A DNA stretch of 64,000 bases from Pseudomonas serbica (GTDB lineage Bacteria > Pseudomonadota > Gammaproteobacteria > Pseudomonadales > Pseudomonadaceae): the NCBI RefSeq assembly GCF_028823535.1, contig NZ_JAQIYM010000008.1, forward strand, positions 124,001-188,000, given 5' to 3'. This document shows positions 8,779 through 16,859 of this stretch, piece by piece. Below the pieces are notes generated by a model. The model saw only the letters and a list, made by a program, of their open reading frames with translations. It was not told the origin of the DNA and did no database searches. The translations under genes and the position numbers were made by a program. Position 1 is the stretch's first letter, and each line of letters starts with the position of its first letter.

Positions 8779-9939
8779 ATGAACCCCAACAGTGACGAAC
8801 TCAATGCGATCCGTGAAGGTGTGCGTGCGTTGTGCGCTGAATTCGATGCCAGCTACTGGCGTGGGATCGATGAGCAAAAAGGCTTCCCGGAAGCCTTCGT
8901 CGAAGCATTGACCAAGGCCGGTTGGCTGGCGGCGATGATCCCGGTGCAATACGGCGGCTCGGGCCTGGGCCTGGCCGAAGCCTCGGTGATCCTGGAGGAG
9001 GTGAACCGTTGCGGCGGCAACTCCGGCACCGTGCACGGGCAGATGTACAACATGTTCACCCTGCTGCGTAATGGCAGTGAGGCGCAGAAAAGCTACTACC
9101 TGCCGAAACTGGCCAGCGGCGAACTGCGTTTGCAGTCGATGGGGGTTACCGAGCCAACCACCGGCACCGACACCACCAAGATCAAGACCAGCGCCGTGCG
9201 CAAGGGCGATAAATACGTGATCAACGGCCAGAAGGTATGGATCTCGCGCATCCAGCATTCCGACCTGATGATCCTGCTGGCTCGCACCACACCCTTGGCA
9301 CAAGTGACGAAAAAGTCCGAGGGCATGTCGATTTTCCTCGTCGATCTGCGCGAAGCCATCGGCAATGGCCTGACCGTGCAGCCCATCGCCAACATGGTCA
9401 ATCACGAGACCAACGAGTTGTTCTTCGACAACCTGCAGATTCCAGCCGACAGCCTGATTGGCGAGGAGGGCAAGGGCTTCAAGTACATCCTCGATGGCCT
9501 GAATGCCGAGCGCACCCTTATCGCCGCCGAGTGCATTGGCGACGGACGCTGGTTCATCGAGAAAGCCAGCGCCTATGCCCGCGATCGCGTGGTCTTCGGC
9601 CGTCCTATCGGACAGAACCAGGGTGTGCAGTTCCCGATTGCCGAGGCCCACATCGAAATCGAAGCCGCCGACCTGATGCGCTGGCGTGCCTGCGCTGAAT
9701 ACGACAGTGGGGTCAACGCCGGCGCCAGCGCCAACATGGCCAAATACCTGGCCGCCAAAGCCTCCTGGGAGGCCGCCAATGCCTGCCTGCAAACCCACGG
9801 CGGTTTCGGTTTCGCCTGCGAATACGACGTGGAGCGCAAATTCCGCGAGACGCGGCTGTACCAAGTGGCGCCGATCTCCACCAACCTGATCCTGTCCTAC
9901 GTCGCCGAGCACCTGCTCGAACTGCCACGCAGTTTTTAA
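8779..9939 (+). CDS. Acyl-CoA dehydrogenase
   Basis: A 386-residue FAD-dependent acyl-CoA dehydrogenase. Family blocks are VTEPTTGTDTTKIKT (flavin/substrate binding), NGQKVWISRIQHSDL, GLNAERTLIAAECIGDGRW, FGRPIGQNQGVQFPIA, and the C-terminal QTHGGFGFACEYDVERKFRETRLYQVAPIS. Length is normal. It is the second gene of the itaconate-type operon, the position of PA0879 in P. aeruginosa. Its substrate there is not settled; a branched dicarboxylyl-CoA is plausible. GAGGACACCCG precedes the ATG. The next gene starts 10 bp after its stop. Confidence 0.88.
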   Translation: MNPNSDELNAIREGVRALCAEFDASYWRGIDEQKGFPEAFVEALTKAGWLAAMIPVQYGGSGLGLAEASVILEEVNRCGGNSGTVHGQMYNMFTLLRNGSEAQKSYYLPKLASGELRLQSMGVTEPTTGTDTTKIKTSAVRKGDKYVINGQKVWISRIQHSDLMILLARTTPLAQVTKKSEGMSIFLVDLREAIGNGLTVQPIANMVNHETNELFFDNLQIPADSLIGEEGKGFKYILDGLNAERTLIAAECIGDGRWFIEKASAYARDRVVFGRPIGQNQGVQFPIAEAHIEIEAADLMRWRACAEYDSGVNAGASANMAKYLAAKASWEAANACLQTHGGFGFACEYDVERKFRETRLYQVAPISTNLILSYVAEHLLELPRSF

Positions 9940-9949
9940 GGGCAAATCG

Positions 9950-10636
9950 ATGAGCCATACCCGTTCGCTGGCGACTTTTCTCGCCCGCCTGAGCTATGCA
10001 GACCTGCCGGAAGCGGTGCTTGCCCGCTCAGAAGACCTGTTCCTTGACTGGCTGGGTTCCGCCCTGGCCAGCCAGGGCGCGCACCCGATCCCCTTGTTCG
10101 AGCGCTACGCCGCGACCATGGGCCCGACCCACGGCCCGGCGACACTGCTGGTCAATGGCCTTGGCACCTCGGCGTACTTCGCCGCGCTGGTCAATGCTGC
10201 CTCCTCACACCTGGTCGAGCAGGACGATCTGCACAACAGCTCCGTACTGCACCCGGCCACCGTGGTCTTTCCCGCCGTGCTGGCCGCGGCCCAGGACCTG
10301 GGCAAGTTCGGTGCCGAGCTGCTGTTGGCCGCCGTGGCTGGTTATGAAGCCGGCATCCGCCTCGGTGAATTCCTCGGCCGCTCCCATTACCGGATTTTCC
10401 ACACCACGGCGACCGTCGGCACCCAGGCCGCCGGACTCTGGGAATTTCTGTGCGATGCAGACGATTCCCCCGACAACACGCTGTCCCGCGCCGAACTGGA
10501 AGACAAGTTCCGCCGCTTGCTGGCGTTTGCCGGCGAAATGAATGGTGATCAGGCCGGAGTATTGATCGCCCGGGTCTGGGCGCTGCGTGATGCACTGAAC
10601 CTCAAGGGTTTGATGGAGAACATCCATGAGCAATGA
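9950..10636 (+). pseudogene. MmgE/PrpD family protein, internally deleted
   Basis: This frame gives 228 residues, where MmgE/PrpD proteins (2-methylcitrate dehydratase family) have about 450. The N-terminal 160 residues are normal, including EQDDLHNSSVLHPATVVFPA and FHTTATVGT. The sequence then jumps directly to GTQAAGLWEFL, which in intact relatives follows about 20 residues later. After CDADD it jumps again to LSRAELEDKFRRLL, a motif from the extreme C-terminus. Both losses are in frame, so a short protein may be made, but the central part is missing and activity is unlikely. Position between the dehydrogenase and CoA transferase matches PA0881. Its last 11 bp overlap the next gene. Confidence 0.8.
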
Positions 10637-11840
10637 CCAGAACAACCTGCGTCCGCTGGACGGCATTACCGTGATCAGCCTCGAACATGCCATTGCCGCG
10701 CCATTCTGCACGCGGCAACTGGCGGATCTGGGCGCACGGGTGATCAAGGTTGAGCGTCCTGGCAGCGGCGACTTTGCCCGAGGGTATGATCAGCGCGTAC
10801 GTGGCATGGCCTCGCATTTCGTCTGGACCAATCGCTCCAAGGAAAGCATCGCGCTCGATCTCAAGCAGCAGGAGGCCCAGGTCATTCTCGACCAGCTATT
10901 GCAGCAGGCCGACGTGCTGGTACAGAACCTTGCACCGGGCGCCGCCGCGCGGATGGGGCTGTCGTTCGAGACGTTGCACAAAGACTATCCGCGACTGATT
11001 GTCTGCGACATTTCCGGTTATGGCGAAGGCGGTACCTACGAAGACAAGAAGGCTTATGACCTGCTGATCCAGAGCGAAAGCGGCTTTTTGTCCGTGACCG
11101 GTAACGCCGCAGAGGAGGGCATGGCCAAGGCCGGCTGTTCGATCGCCGACATTTCGGCCGGCATGTACGCCTACACCGGCATTCTCTCGGCGCTACTGTT
11201 GCGGGACAGGACCGGGCAGGGCAGTCGTGTCGAGATTTCGATGCTGGAAAGCCTGGTCGAATGGATGGGCTTCCCGATGTACTACGCCTTCGAGGGCGCC
11301 ACGCCACCGCAGCGCACGGGAGCGTCACACGCGACGATTTATCCCTATGGCCCATTTCCGTCAGGTGACGGCGGCACGGTCATGATCGGGCTGCAAAACG
11401 AACGTGAATGGATGCAGTTTTGCGTCACGGTGCTCAAGCGTCCCGAGTTGATCGACGACGAACGCTTCATCACCAACTTCAAACGCTCGGACAACCGTCA
11501 GGCTTTGCGCGCCATCATCCATGAAGTGTTTGCCCAACTGGATGCCGCCACCGTCATCGAAAGGCTCGATGCCGCGCAGATCGCCAACGCCCAGGTCAAC
11601 GACATGTCCGGCGTCTGGGCACATCCGCAGCTCAAGGCCCGAGGCCGCTGGACAGAGATCGCCAGCCCGGTGGGCATTCTGCCGACGCTGTTGCCGCCGG
11701 CCAGCAGCAATGCATTCTCACCGCGCATGGCGGCCGTACCTGGGCTGGGTCAGCACAGCAACACACTCCTGGCCGAATTGGGTTACAGCGCCATGGATAT
11801 TCAGCGCCTGAGCGAAACAGGCATTGTCCAGAACGGTTGA
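10626..11840 (+). CDS. ict: Family III CoA transferase, probable itaconate CoA-transferase
   Basis: A 404-residue CaiB/BaiF family CoA transferase. It has the N-terminal LDGITVISLEHAIAAPFCTRQLADLGARVIKVE block, the catalytic Asp in CSIADISAGMYAYTGILSALL (about residue 179), and the GLQNEREWMQFC segment. These enzymes move CoA between carboxylates through an aspartyl-CoA thioester. In the itaconate operon the enzyme (Ict, PA0882) activates itaconate using succinyl-CoA. Here it precedes a CitE-like lyase and overlaps the 3' end of the damaged prpD-like gene, suggesting translational coupling. Specificity is inferred from context. Confidence 0.82.
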   Translation: MSNDQNNLRPLDGITVISLEHAIAAPFCTRQLADLGARVIKVERPGSGDFARGYDQRVRGMASHFVWTNRSKESIALDLKQQEAQVILDQLLQQADVLVQNLAPGAAARMGLSFETLHKDYPRLIVCDISGYGEGGTYEDKKAYDLLIQSESGFLSVTGNAAEEGMAKAGCSIADISAGMYAYTGILSALLLRDRTGQGSRVEISMLESLVEWMGFPMYYAFEGATPPQRTGASHATIYPYGPFPSGDGGTVMIGLQNEREWMQFCVTVLKRPELIDDERFITNFKRSDNRQALRAIIHEVFAQLDAATVIERLDAAQIANAQVNDMSGVWAHPQLKARGRWTEIASPVGILPTLLPPASSNAFSPRMAAVPGLGQHSNTLLAELGYSAMDIQRLSETGIVQNG

Positions 11841-11853
11841 GGGAGGCATGTGT

Positions 11854-12666
11854 ATGTCCATTCTGTGGATTCGCTCGGCACTGTTCGTGCCCGGCAATCG
11901 ACCTGAACGATTCGCCAAGGCACTGGCCAGTGGCGCCGACGCAGTCATCATCGATTTCGAAGATGCGGTACCGCCAGCGGATAAAGCCTTGGCCCGAGAG
12001 CATCTGCAAGCGTTTCTAAAGCAAAATCCAGACGCCCGGCTATTGGTACGGGTCAATGCGGCGGGAACCGATGAACACGAGGCCGACCTGGCGCTCTGTC
12101 GTCAGCAACCCGGCGTCAGCGCCGTCATGCTGCCCAAGGCCGAGTCAGTCGGCCAGGTGAACCACGCCGCCGCAACTGGCAAACCTGTCTGGCCCATCAT
12201 CGAAAGCGCGCTGGGTGTGCTTGCGATCGGCGCCATTGCCTCCTGCAAGGGCGTGCAACGCCTGACGTTCGGCGCACTGGACCTGGCGTTGGACCTGGGG
12301 TGGAAGGTGGGCAGTCCGGCTGTGGAAACGCTGTTCGACCAGACGCGTTTTGCGCTGTTGTTGCATTCTCGGGTCAACGATCTGCCCGCGCCGCTGGACA
12401 GCGTCTACCCGAATTTCGAAGATGACGCCGGGCTAGGCGCGGCAATGCGCCGTGCCCGCGACATGGGCATGGGCGGTGCCTTGTGCATCCATCCGCGGCA
12501 AGTGCCCGTTGTGCATGCGGCACTGGCACCCAGTGCCGAAGAATTGGCGTGGGCGCACCGCGTGGTGAGTGCGGCCGAGTGCGGCGAGGCAGCGTTCAAG
12601 GTGGATGGGGAAATGGTCGATGCACCGGTGCTGGGTCGAGCGCGCAGGTTGTTGGCGATGGGCTAA
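11854..12666 (+). CDS. ccl: CitE-like CoA-ester lyase, probable citramalyl-CoA lyase
   Basis: A 270-residue HpcH/HpaI-CitE family lyase. Diagnostic segments are RSALFVPGNRPERFAKAL at the start, DAVIIDFEDAVPPADK (metal-binding Glu/Asp), LPKAES, WPIIESALGVL, and GALCIHPRQVPVVH near the end. In itaconate degradation Ccl splits citramalyl-CoA into acetyl-CoA and pyruvate. It is the last gene of the operon. The ATG at 11854 is chosen because GGGAGG at 11841-11846 sits 7 nt before it; the ATG at 11848 is too close to that site. A REP-like hairpin follows the stop. Confidence 0.82.
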   Translation: MSILWIRSALFVPGNRPERFAKALASGADAVIIDFEDAVPPADKALAREHLQAFLKQNPDARLLVRVNAAGTDEHEADLALCRQQPGVSAVMLPKAESVGQVNHAAATGKPVWPIIESALGVLAIGAIASCKGVQRLTFGALDLALDLGWKVGSPAVETLFDQTRFALLLHSRVNDLPAPLDSVYPNFEDDAGLGAAMRRARDMGMGGALCIHPRQVPVVHAALAPSAEELAWAHRVVSAAECGEAAFKVDGEMVDAPVLGRARRLLAMG

Positions 12667-12679
12667 GGAGCAAAAGATC

Positions 12680-12720
12680 GCAGCTCCTACAGGGTTTTGG
12701 CACATCCTGCAGGAGCTTGC
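12680..12720. terminator. REP-like imperfect hairpin after ccl
   Basis: Imperfect inverted repeat GCAGCTCCTACAGG (12680-12693) and CCTGCAGGAGCTTGC (12706-12720) around a 12-nt loop. It lies between the convergent ends of ccl and the NPD-family gene. The GCTCCTACAGG sequence resembles Pseudomonas REP elements, and it could act as a bidirectional terminator. Confidence 0.6.
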
Positions 12721-12732
12721 CTTGCGCTGGAT

Positions 12733-13716
12733 TCATCGGTCGAATCGAGCCAGTGTGCGCTCAAGTCCTTCCCGACATTCGATGACCATGCGCGCCACCA
12801 AATCGGCGCACGTCGGTAGGTCGTCAACCAATCCGATGACCTGACTGGCGCAGATCAGACCGGCGCCAGTATCACCCGACTCCAATCCCTCCAGCCCTCG
12901 TTGGCCCGATAAGAGGTGCTGTAAGTCGTCATAACCAGCGCCGCCAGGGCGTCGTTCGAGTTCGATGATCTGCCGTGAGACGGGACTGTTGAAAAAACGC
13001 GCCGTTCGCTTGAGCGTTCGCTTGATCAAAACGGTGTCACGTTCAGTGGCTGCTAACAGAGCATGCTTGATGTCGTCATGGAGAATGGACTCTTGGGTCA
13101 GCATAAAACGCGTGCCCATGTTCACACCCTCCGCACCGAGAAGCAGCGCGGCGGCCATGCTGCGCCCATTGGCGATCCCGCCGGAAGCAATGTAAGGGAT
13201 TTTCAGTACCTTACCCAACGCAGGCAGCATGATCAGGGCAGGGACGTCGTCCTCACCGCAATGCCCGGCTGCTTCGAAGCCATCAATGGAAATCACATCA
13301 GCGCCGTAGCGTTCAGCGGACAAGGCATGCCGGACCGAAGTGCACTTATGGATAATTTTAATCCCTTGCTCCTTCAGTCTGGCTATCACGGGCTGGGGAT
13401 TGTTGCCGGCGGTCTCGACGATGCGAATATCACTGTTGACGATGGCCTCGATCCAGCCGTCGTAATTCACATTGCTGGCGGTCAGCGATAGCGTGAGATT
13501 CACGCCAAACGGCTTGGAAGTGAGTTCACGGGTGCGCTCGATTTCATGACGCAAGTCATCCGGCGTCGGCTGCGTTCGCGCCGCCACCATGCCCAAGGCA
13601 CCCGCATTCGAGACAGCCGCGGCCAGTTGCGCACGACCAACCCACTGCATGCCCCCTTCGACGATGGGGAACTGGATGCCCAGCAACTCGGTAATGCGGG
13701 TTTTCATGATGTTCAT
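12733..13716 (-). CDS. NPD-family FMN oxidoreductase (nitronate monooxygenase / NADH:quinone reductase type)
   Basis: A 327-residue TIM-barrel flavoprotein of the 2-nitropropane dioxygenase superfamily. Clear blocks are PIVEGGMQWVGRAQLAAAVSNAG, FGVNLTL, IVETAGNNP, IIHKCTS, the IDGFEAAGHCGEDD loop, and PYIASGGIANGRS (FMN phosphate binding). The MQWVGRA and GHxGEDD motifs place it near PA1024, characterised as an NADH:quinone reductase, rather than near class I nitronate monooxygenases. It follows an enoyl-CoA hydratase gene after 43 bp on the same strand. ATG at 13716 or 13707; no strong ribosome binding site decides. Confidence 0.8.
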   Translation of the reverse strand: MNIMKTRITELLGIQFPIVEGGMQWVGRAQLAAAVSNAGALGMVAARTQPTPDDLRHEIERTRELTSKPFGVNLTLSLTASNVNYDGWIEAIVNSDIRIVETAGNNPQPVIARLKEQGIKIIHKCTSVRHALSAERYGADVISIDGFEAAGHCGEDDVPALIMLPALGKVLKIPYIASGGIANGRSMAAALLLGAEGVNMGTRFMLTQESILHDDIKHALLAATERDTVLIKRTLKRTARFFNSPVSRQIIELERRPGGAGYDDLQHLLSGQRGLEGLESGDTGAGLICASQVIGLVDDLPTCADLVARMVIECREGLERTLARFDR

Positions 13717-13759
13717 TCAAGGGTCTTTTCAGGGGCGGTGGAGAAGCATTGCTGGTGGA

Positions 13760-14563
13760 TTACTGGCGACCGGGAAAATCTGGCTCGCGTTTTTCGAAGA
13801 ACGCCTTCACACCTTCCTCCAACGCTGGAGAATCGAAGAGTATCTGTTGTCGCTCTGCTTCATACGCCAGTTGCGCGCGCAGATCATTGCTGCTGGCCGC
13901 CGCACATAGCTGGCGCGCCTCAATGATGCCGTCAGCGGGTAAACGCGCCAGCTGCCGGGCCATCTGCGTGGCGACAGTCAGCAGCGCACCATCATCGACA
14001 CAAGCCTGGATCAATCCCCATTGCTCGGCTTTCTCAGCCGAGAGGCGTTCTCCCGTAAGACACAGTGCCAACGTACGGGCGGGGCCGAGGCGCCGTTGGA
14101 GAAACCAACTGGCACCCATGTCCGGAACCAACGCCAGTTTTTTGATGAACGGCAGGTAGAAATAGGCAGAGCGTGCGGCAAACACGATATCGCCCGCCAG
14201 CGCCAAGCCGACACCACCGCCTGCTGCCCCTCCGTTCAATGCAATGACAATCGGCACGGGAAGCTCATGCAGCTCGGTGATCAGCGGGTTGACCGAGTTG
14301 CGCATGACTTTCCCGGCGCGGGTGCCTCGCGACTCCTCCTGGTCATTGAAAGCACCACTGCCCAGATCAGCACCACAACTGAATAATTTTCCATTGGCCG
14401 TCAGCAGCAACGCGCGCACTGACTTATCGGTGCGCACCTGCGCGAGTGCGTCCCTGAGCTCGCTAACCAAATCGGCGCCGATGGGATTGAGTCGCTGCGG
14501 CAGATTCAGGGTAATACAGGCTACGCAATCTTCCCGGGTGTACATGATGGTCTGGTAACTCAT
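13760..14563 (-). CDS. Enoyl-CoA hydratase/isomerase
   Basis: A 267-residue crotonase-fold protein. ALLLTANGKLFSCGADL supplies the first oxyanion-hole region, and ALNGGAAGGGVGLALAGDIVFAARSAYFYLPFIKKLALVPDMGASWFLQRRLG supplies the second and the active-site region, with Asp in place of one Glu in VPDMGAS, as in many PaaG-like isomerases. AAGGAAAG precedes the ATG at 14563, which excludes the longer upstream frame. It is the first gene of a two-gene unit with the NPD-family flavoprotein. The physiological acyl-CoA is unknown. Confidence 0.85.
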   Translation of the reverse strand: MSYQTIMYTREDCVACITLNLPQRLNPIGADLVSELRDALAQVRTDKSVRALLLTANGKLFSCGADLGSGAFNDQEESRGTRAGKVMRNSVNPLITELHELPVPIVIALNGGAAGGGVGLALAGDIVFAARSAYFYLPFIKKLALVPDMGASWFLQRRLGPARTLALCLTGERLSAEKAEQWGLIQACVDDGALLTVATQMARQLARLPADGIIEARQLCAAASSNDLRAQLAYEAERQQILFDSPALEEGVKAFFEKREPDFPGRQ

Positions 14564-14776
14564 GCAGGCTTTCCTTAGTGACTGAAGCATTGGCCACAAC
14601 TGAGCGCACCGTTGATTCGCGATGATGCCAAGCGAAGGCTCTTGTTCAACGCTATCGCGAACGATGGGGTGCCGGGAGCTACCCGGAACAGGGGGGAAGC
14701 CTGCGCAAGAACACAGGATCGTTCGCAATGCCCCCCCGGTAGGGGGAGGACGAACCGGACGTTTACCTGACGTTAC

Positions 14777-15571
14777 CTCGGCCCGCTCAGTGTCCTGATG
14801 CGTGAAGCCCAGACTGCGCGTGAGGCGATCGATAACCTCTGTCGCTATATGCGGCTTGTAAACGCGTCTCTACTGACAAGCGTCGAGGAGCACGACGATT
14901 GGTCAGTTGTTCGGTTGGAGGTGGTGTTAACAGAAGCGCACGGATCGGTTCGGCAGGTGACCGAGTTGTCCATGGGCGTGCTCTACCGCAGTATTGCCGA
15001 ACTCTTAGGACCCCGTTGGAAGCCCAGAAGTGTTTGTCTTGAGCACCGTCCACCGCGTGGTCCGACTCTCCACAAAACGATGTTCGGTGGCACTGTGGAG
15101 TTCAATGCAGATTTCAACGGCATCGTCTGCGCCACACAGCAGTTGAGTTCACCGCTGTCCCCCTCGGACTCTCGCATGGCGCTCTATGCGCGCCGCATCC
15201 TGGATAACGCCCTTTCCTGCGCCGGTGAAAGTTCGGCGCATAACGCTCGGCGAACCATCATCGCGTTCCTGCCAACTGGCCGTTGCACGGCGGACCAAGT
15301 GGCGAAGACGCTGGGCATGGATCGACGTACGCTCCATCGGCATCTGCTCGCTGAAGGAACGAATTTCTCGTTGTTGCTGCGCACTGTTCGATCAGAGTTT
15401 GCCTCTCGACATCTTATCGATAGTGACGGTTCACTGGCAGAAGTTGCCGACCTGCTCGGGTTCTCAACCCCGAGCGCGTTCGGCTTCTGGTTCAGGAAAA
15501 ACTTCGGCATGACGGCATTGATGTGGAGGAAAAGCCAAGGGCGTGGTGCGCCAAGAGTTGGACCGGAGTGA
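14777..15571 (+). pseudogene. AraC-family regulator, 5'-truncated
   Basis: The longest frame starts with ATG at 14798 and encodes 257 residues. The C-terminus is a complete AraC/XylS DNA-binding domain (TADQVAKTLGMDRRTLHRHL ... VADLLGFSTPSAFGFWFRKNFG). The N-terminal Arabinose_bd-type domain is cut: residual homology (LGPLSVL) continues in frame upstream of the ATG back to about 14777, then a TGA at 14768 interrupts it. The full-length relatives at 15677-16708 (343 residues) and 18475-19488 (337 residues) show that about 75-80 residues are missing. A short protein could still be made, but ligand sensing is probably lost. Confidence 0.7.
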
Positions 15572-15676
15572 CCAGTGATCACAGCTACAATCTGTGCTCG
15601 TTGGCTCGCAAAGGAAACGCACGGTAGCGTCCGTGGGTTCTGAACCGGTCGACTGATCAGCAGGTTGTCACCGATA

Positions 15677-16708
15677 TCAGGTGTGTAACCCGGGTGATGC
15701 CTGGCTCTCGCGGTAGGCTGTGACCCAACTCGAGGGCGTCTGGCCAAATTGGCCACGGAACCAGCGGGAAAAGTCACCGGCAGAGGAAAAACCAATCAGC
15801 TCGGCGACCTCATATAGCCGACGCTTACTGTTGGCCAGGTATTCTTCGGCGAGTTCGGCACGCACGGCATTGATGATGGTGGTGACGCTTTGCCCTTCCA
15901 CCGCAAGGTGCCGGTTCAGCGTGCGTCGATGTACGCCCAGGTGCTGGGCAACGCCATCGACGGAACACAGGCCGCCCGGCAACAACATCTTGACCACCTG
16001 GCGCACCTGCTGCGTCGGCTCGTCGCGCAGGTTGGCCAACAGCAGGTCCAGGGATCGCTTCACTTCGCGATGCAGCGTCGGGTCTGCCGCAGGAATGGCC
16101 GCGTCGAGATCGCGCGCGCGGCAAACGATGGCATTGAATTCCTGGGAGAACTCGATCGCCGTTCCCAGCACACGGTGATGGACCTCCAGGCTGGCGGGTC
16201 GCTCGTGGGTAAAGCTGACCCTGACTGGCCGGAAAGTCTGCCCGCTGAGATTGCTCAACGTGCGCACAATAATCCCGGTCGCCTGTTCGATCGCCTGGCG
16301 CCAGACGCCATGATGGCCTTGCATGTTCACACCCATATGCAACAGGACCAGGTCACCGAGATCTTCAAGCCGTAGCTCCACGCCAGCGTTATGCAGTCGG
16401 GAGTAGCGCGCGCAGGACAGCAAGGCTGCGCGCAGGGTCGGCTCTTCGCGAATGAGCAGCGCCAGCATCCCGAAGTTGGACAGTTGCCTCGATTGCGCCA
16501 GCAACAGCCCGAACGCCTCATGGCCAGACAGGCGCGCTGACTCCTCCAGCAGCCAGCCGACCGAATCGCTGCTGATCATGATGTTCGGATCGGCCAGGAT
16601 ACTGGCCGGCAGCTTGGCCAGGCGCAGCATGCGAAACGGGTCCAGCCCTACGGAGTGGGCCACTTGCTCATAGTGGGTCAGGCTGGCACTGCGGGTCAGG
16701 GTGTACAT
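15677..16708 (-). CDS. AraC-family regulator (OruR/Arabinose_bd type)
   Basis: A 343-residue regulator. The N-terminal two thirds are the Arabinose_bd ligand domain (ESARLSGHEAFGLLLAQSRQLSNFGMLALLIREEPTLRAAL). The last 100 residues hold two helix-turn-helix units: VDGVAQHLGVHRRTLNRHL and VAELIGFSSAGDFSRWFRGQFGQTP. The start at 16708 (MYTLTRSAS) fits the family; the frame is open further upstream without support. It is divergent from an MFS transporter. A 21-bp-spaced TGTCCC repeat lies between them, so it is a candidate regulator of the transporter and of the 15.7-24.7 kb cluster. Confidence 0.88.
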   Translation of the reverse strand: MYTLTRSASLTHYEQVAHSVGLDPFRMLRLAKLPASILADPNIMISSDSVGWLLEESARLSGHEAFGLLLAQSRQLSNFGMLALLIREEPTLRAALLSCARYSRLHNAGVELRLEDLGDLVLLHMGVNMQGHHGVWRQAIEQATGIIVRTLSNLSGQTFRPVRVSFTHERPASLEVHHRVLGTAIEFSQEFNAIVCRARDLDAAIPAADPTLHREVKRSLDLLLANLRDEPTQQVRQVVKMLLPGGLCSVDGVAQHLGVHRRTLNRHLAVEGQSVTTIINAVRAELAEEYLANSKRRLYEVAELIGFSSAGDFSRWFRGQFGQTPSSWVTAYRESQASPGLHT

Positions 16709-16715
16709 GCTGGGC

Positions 16716-16742
16716 TGTCCCAAAATCACAAGATTGTGTCCT
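16716..16742 (+). promoter_or_regulatory. Direct-repeat operator S1 upstream of MFS gene
   Basis: TGTCCC at 16716 and TGTCCT at 16737, exactly 21 bp apart, with CACAAGATTG between them. Direct half-sites two helical turns apart are the usual layout for AraC-type regulators. The same element, including about 40 bp downstream (AGTGCAGG ... GCTACCTTCAGG), recurs in front of the hydrolase gene at 19751. Orientation points to the transporter at 16860. The binding protein is inferred. Confidence 0.6.
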
Positions 16743-16859
16743 CCCAAGCTTAGTGCAGGACGCCCCGCCAGAGCTACCTTCAGGTCGCTGAAAGTAGAGG
16801 AGGCCGCACCTCGTCGGCCATCCGCTGGATAACAACAATAAAACCCATGAGGAGGCTGC

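Noticed and set aside
7897..9945. A 682-codon open frame antisense to ich and the acyl-CoA dehydrogenase gene
   Set aside because: Long antisense frames are common in GC-rich DNA. The product has no family resemblance, and both genes on the + strand are well supported.
14723..14745. CCCCCCCGGTAGGGGG stretch in the ECH/AraC divergent region as an operator
   Set aside because: It is a short low-complexity palindrome that occurs once here, with no second copy or family precedent to support it.
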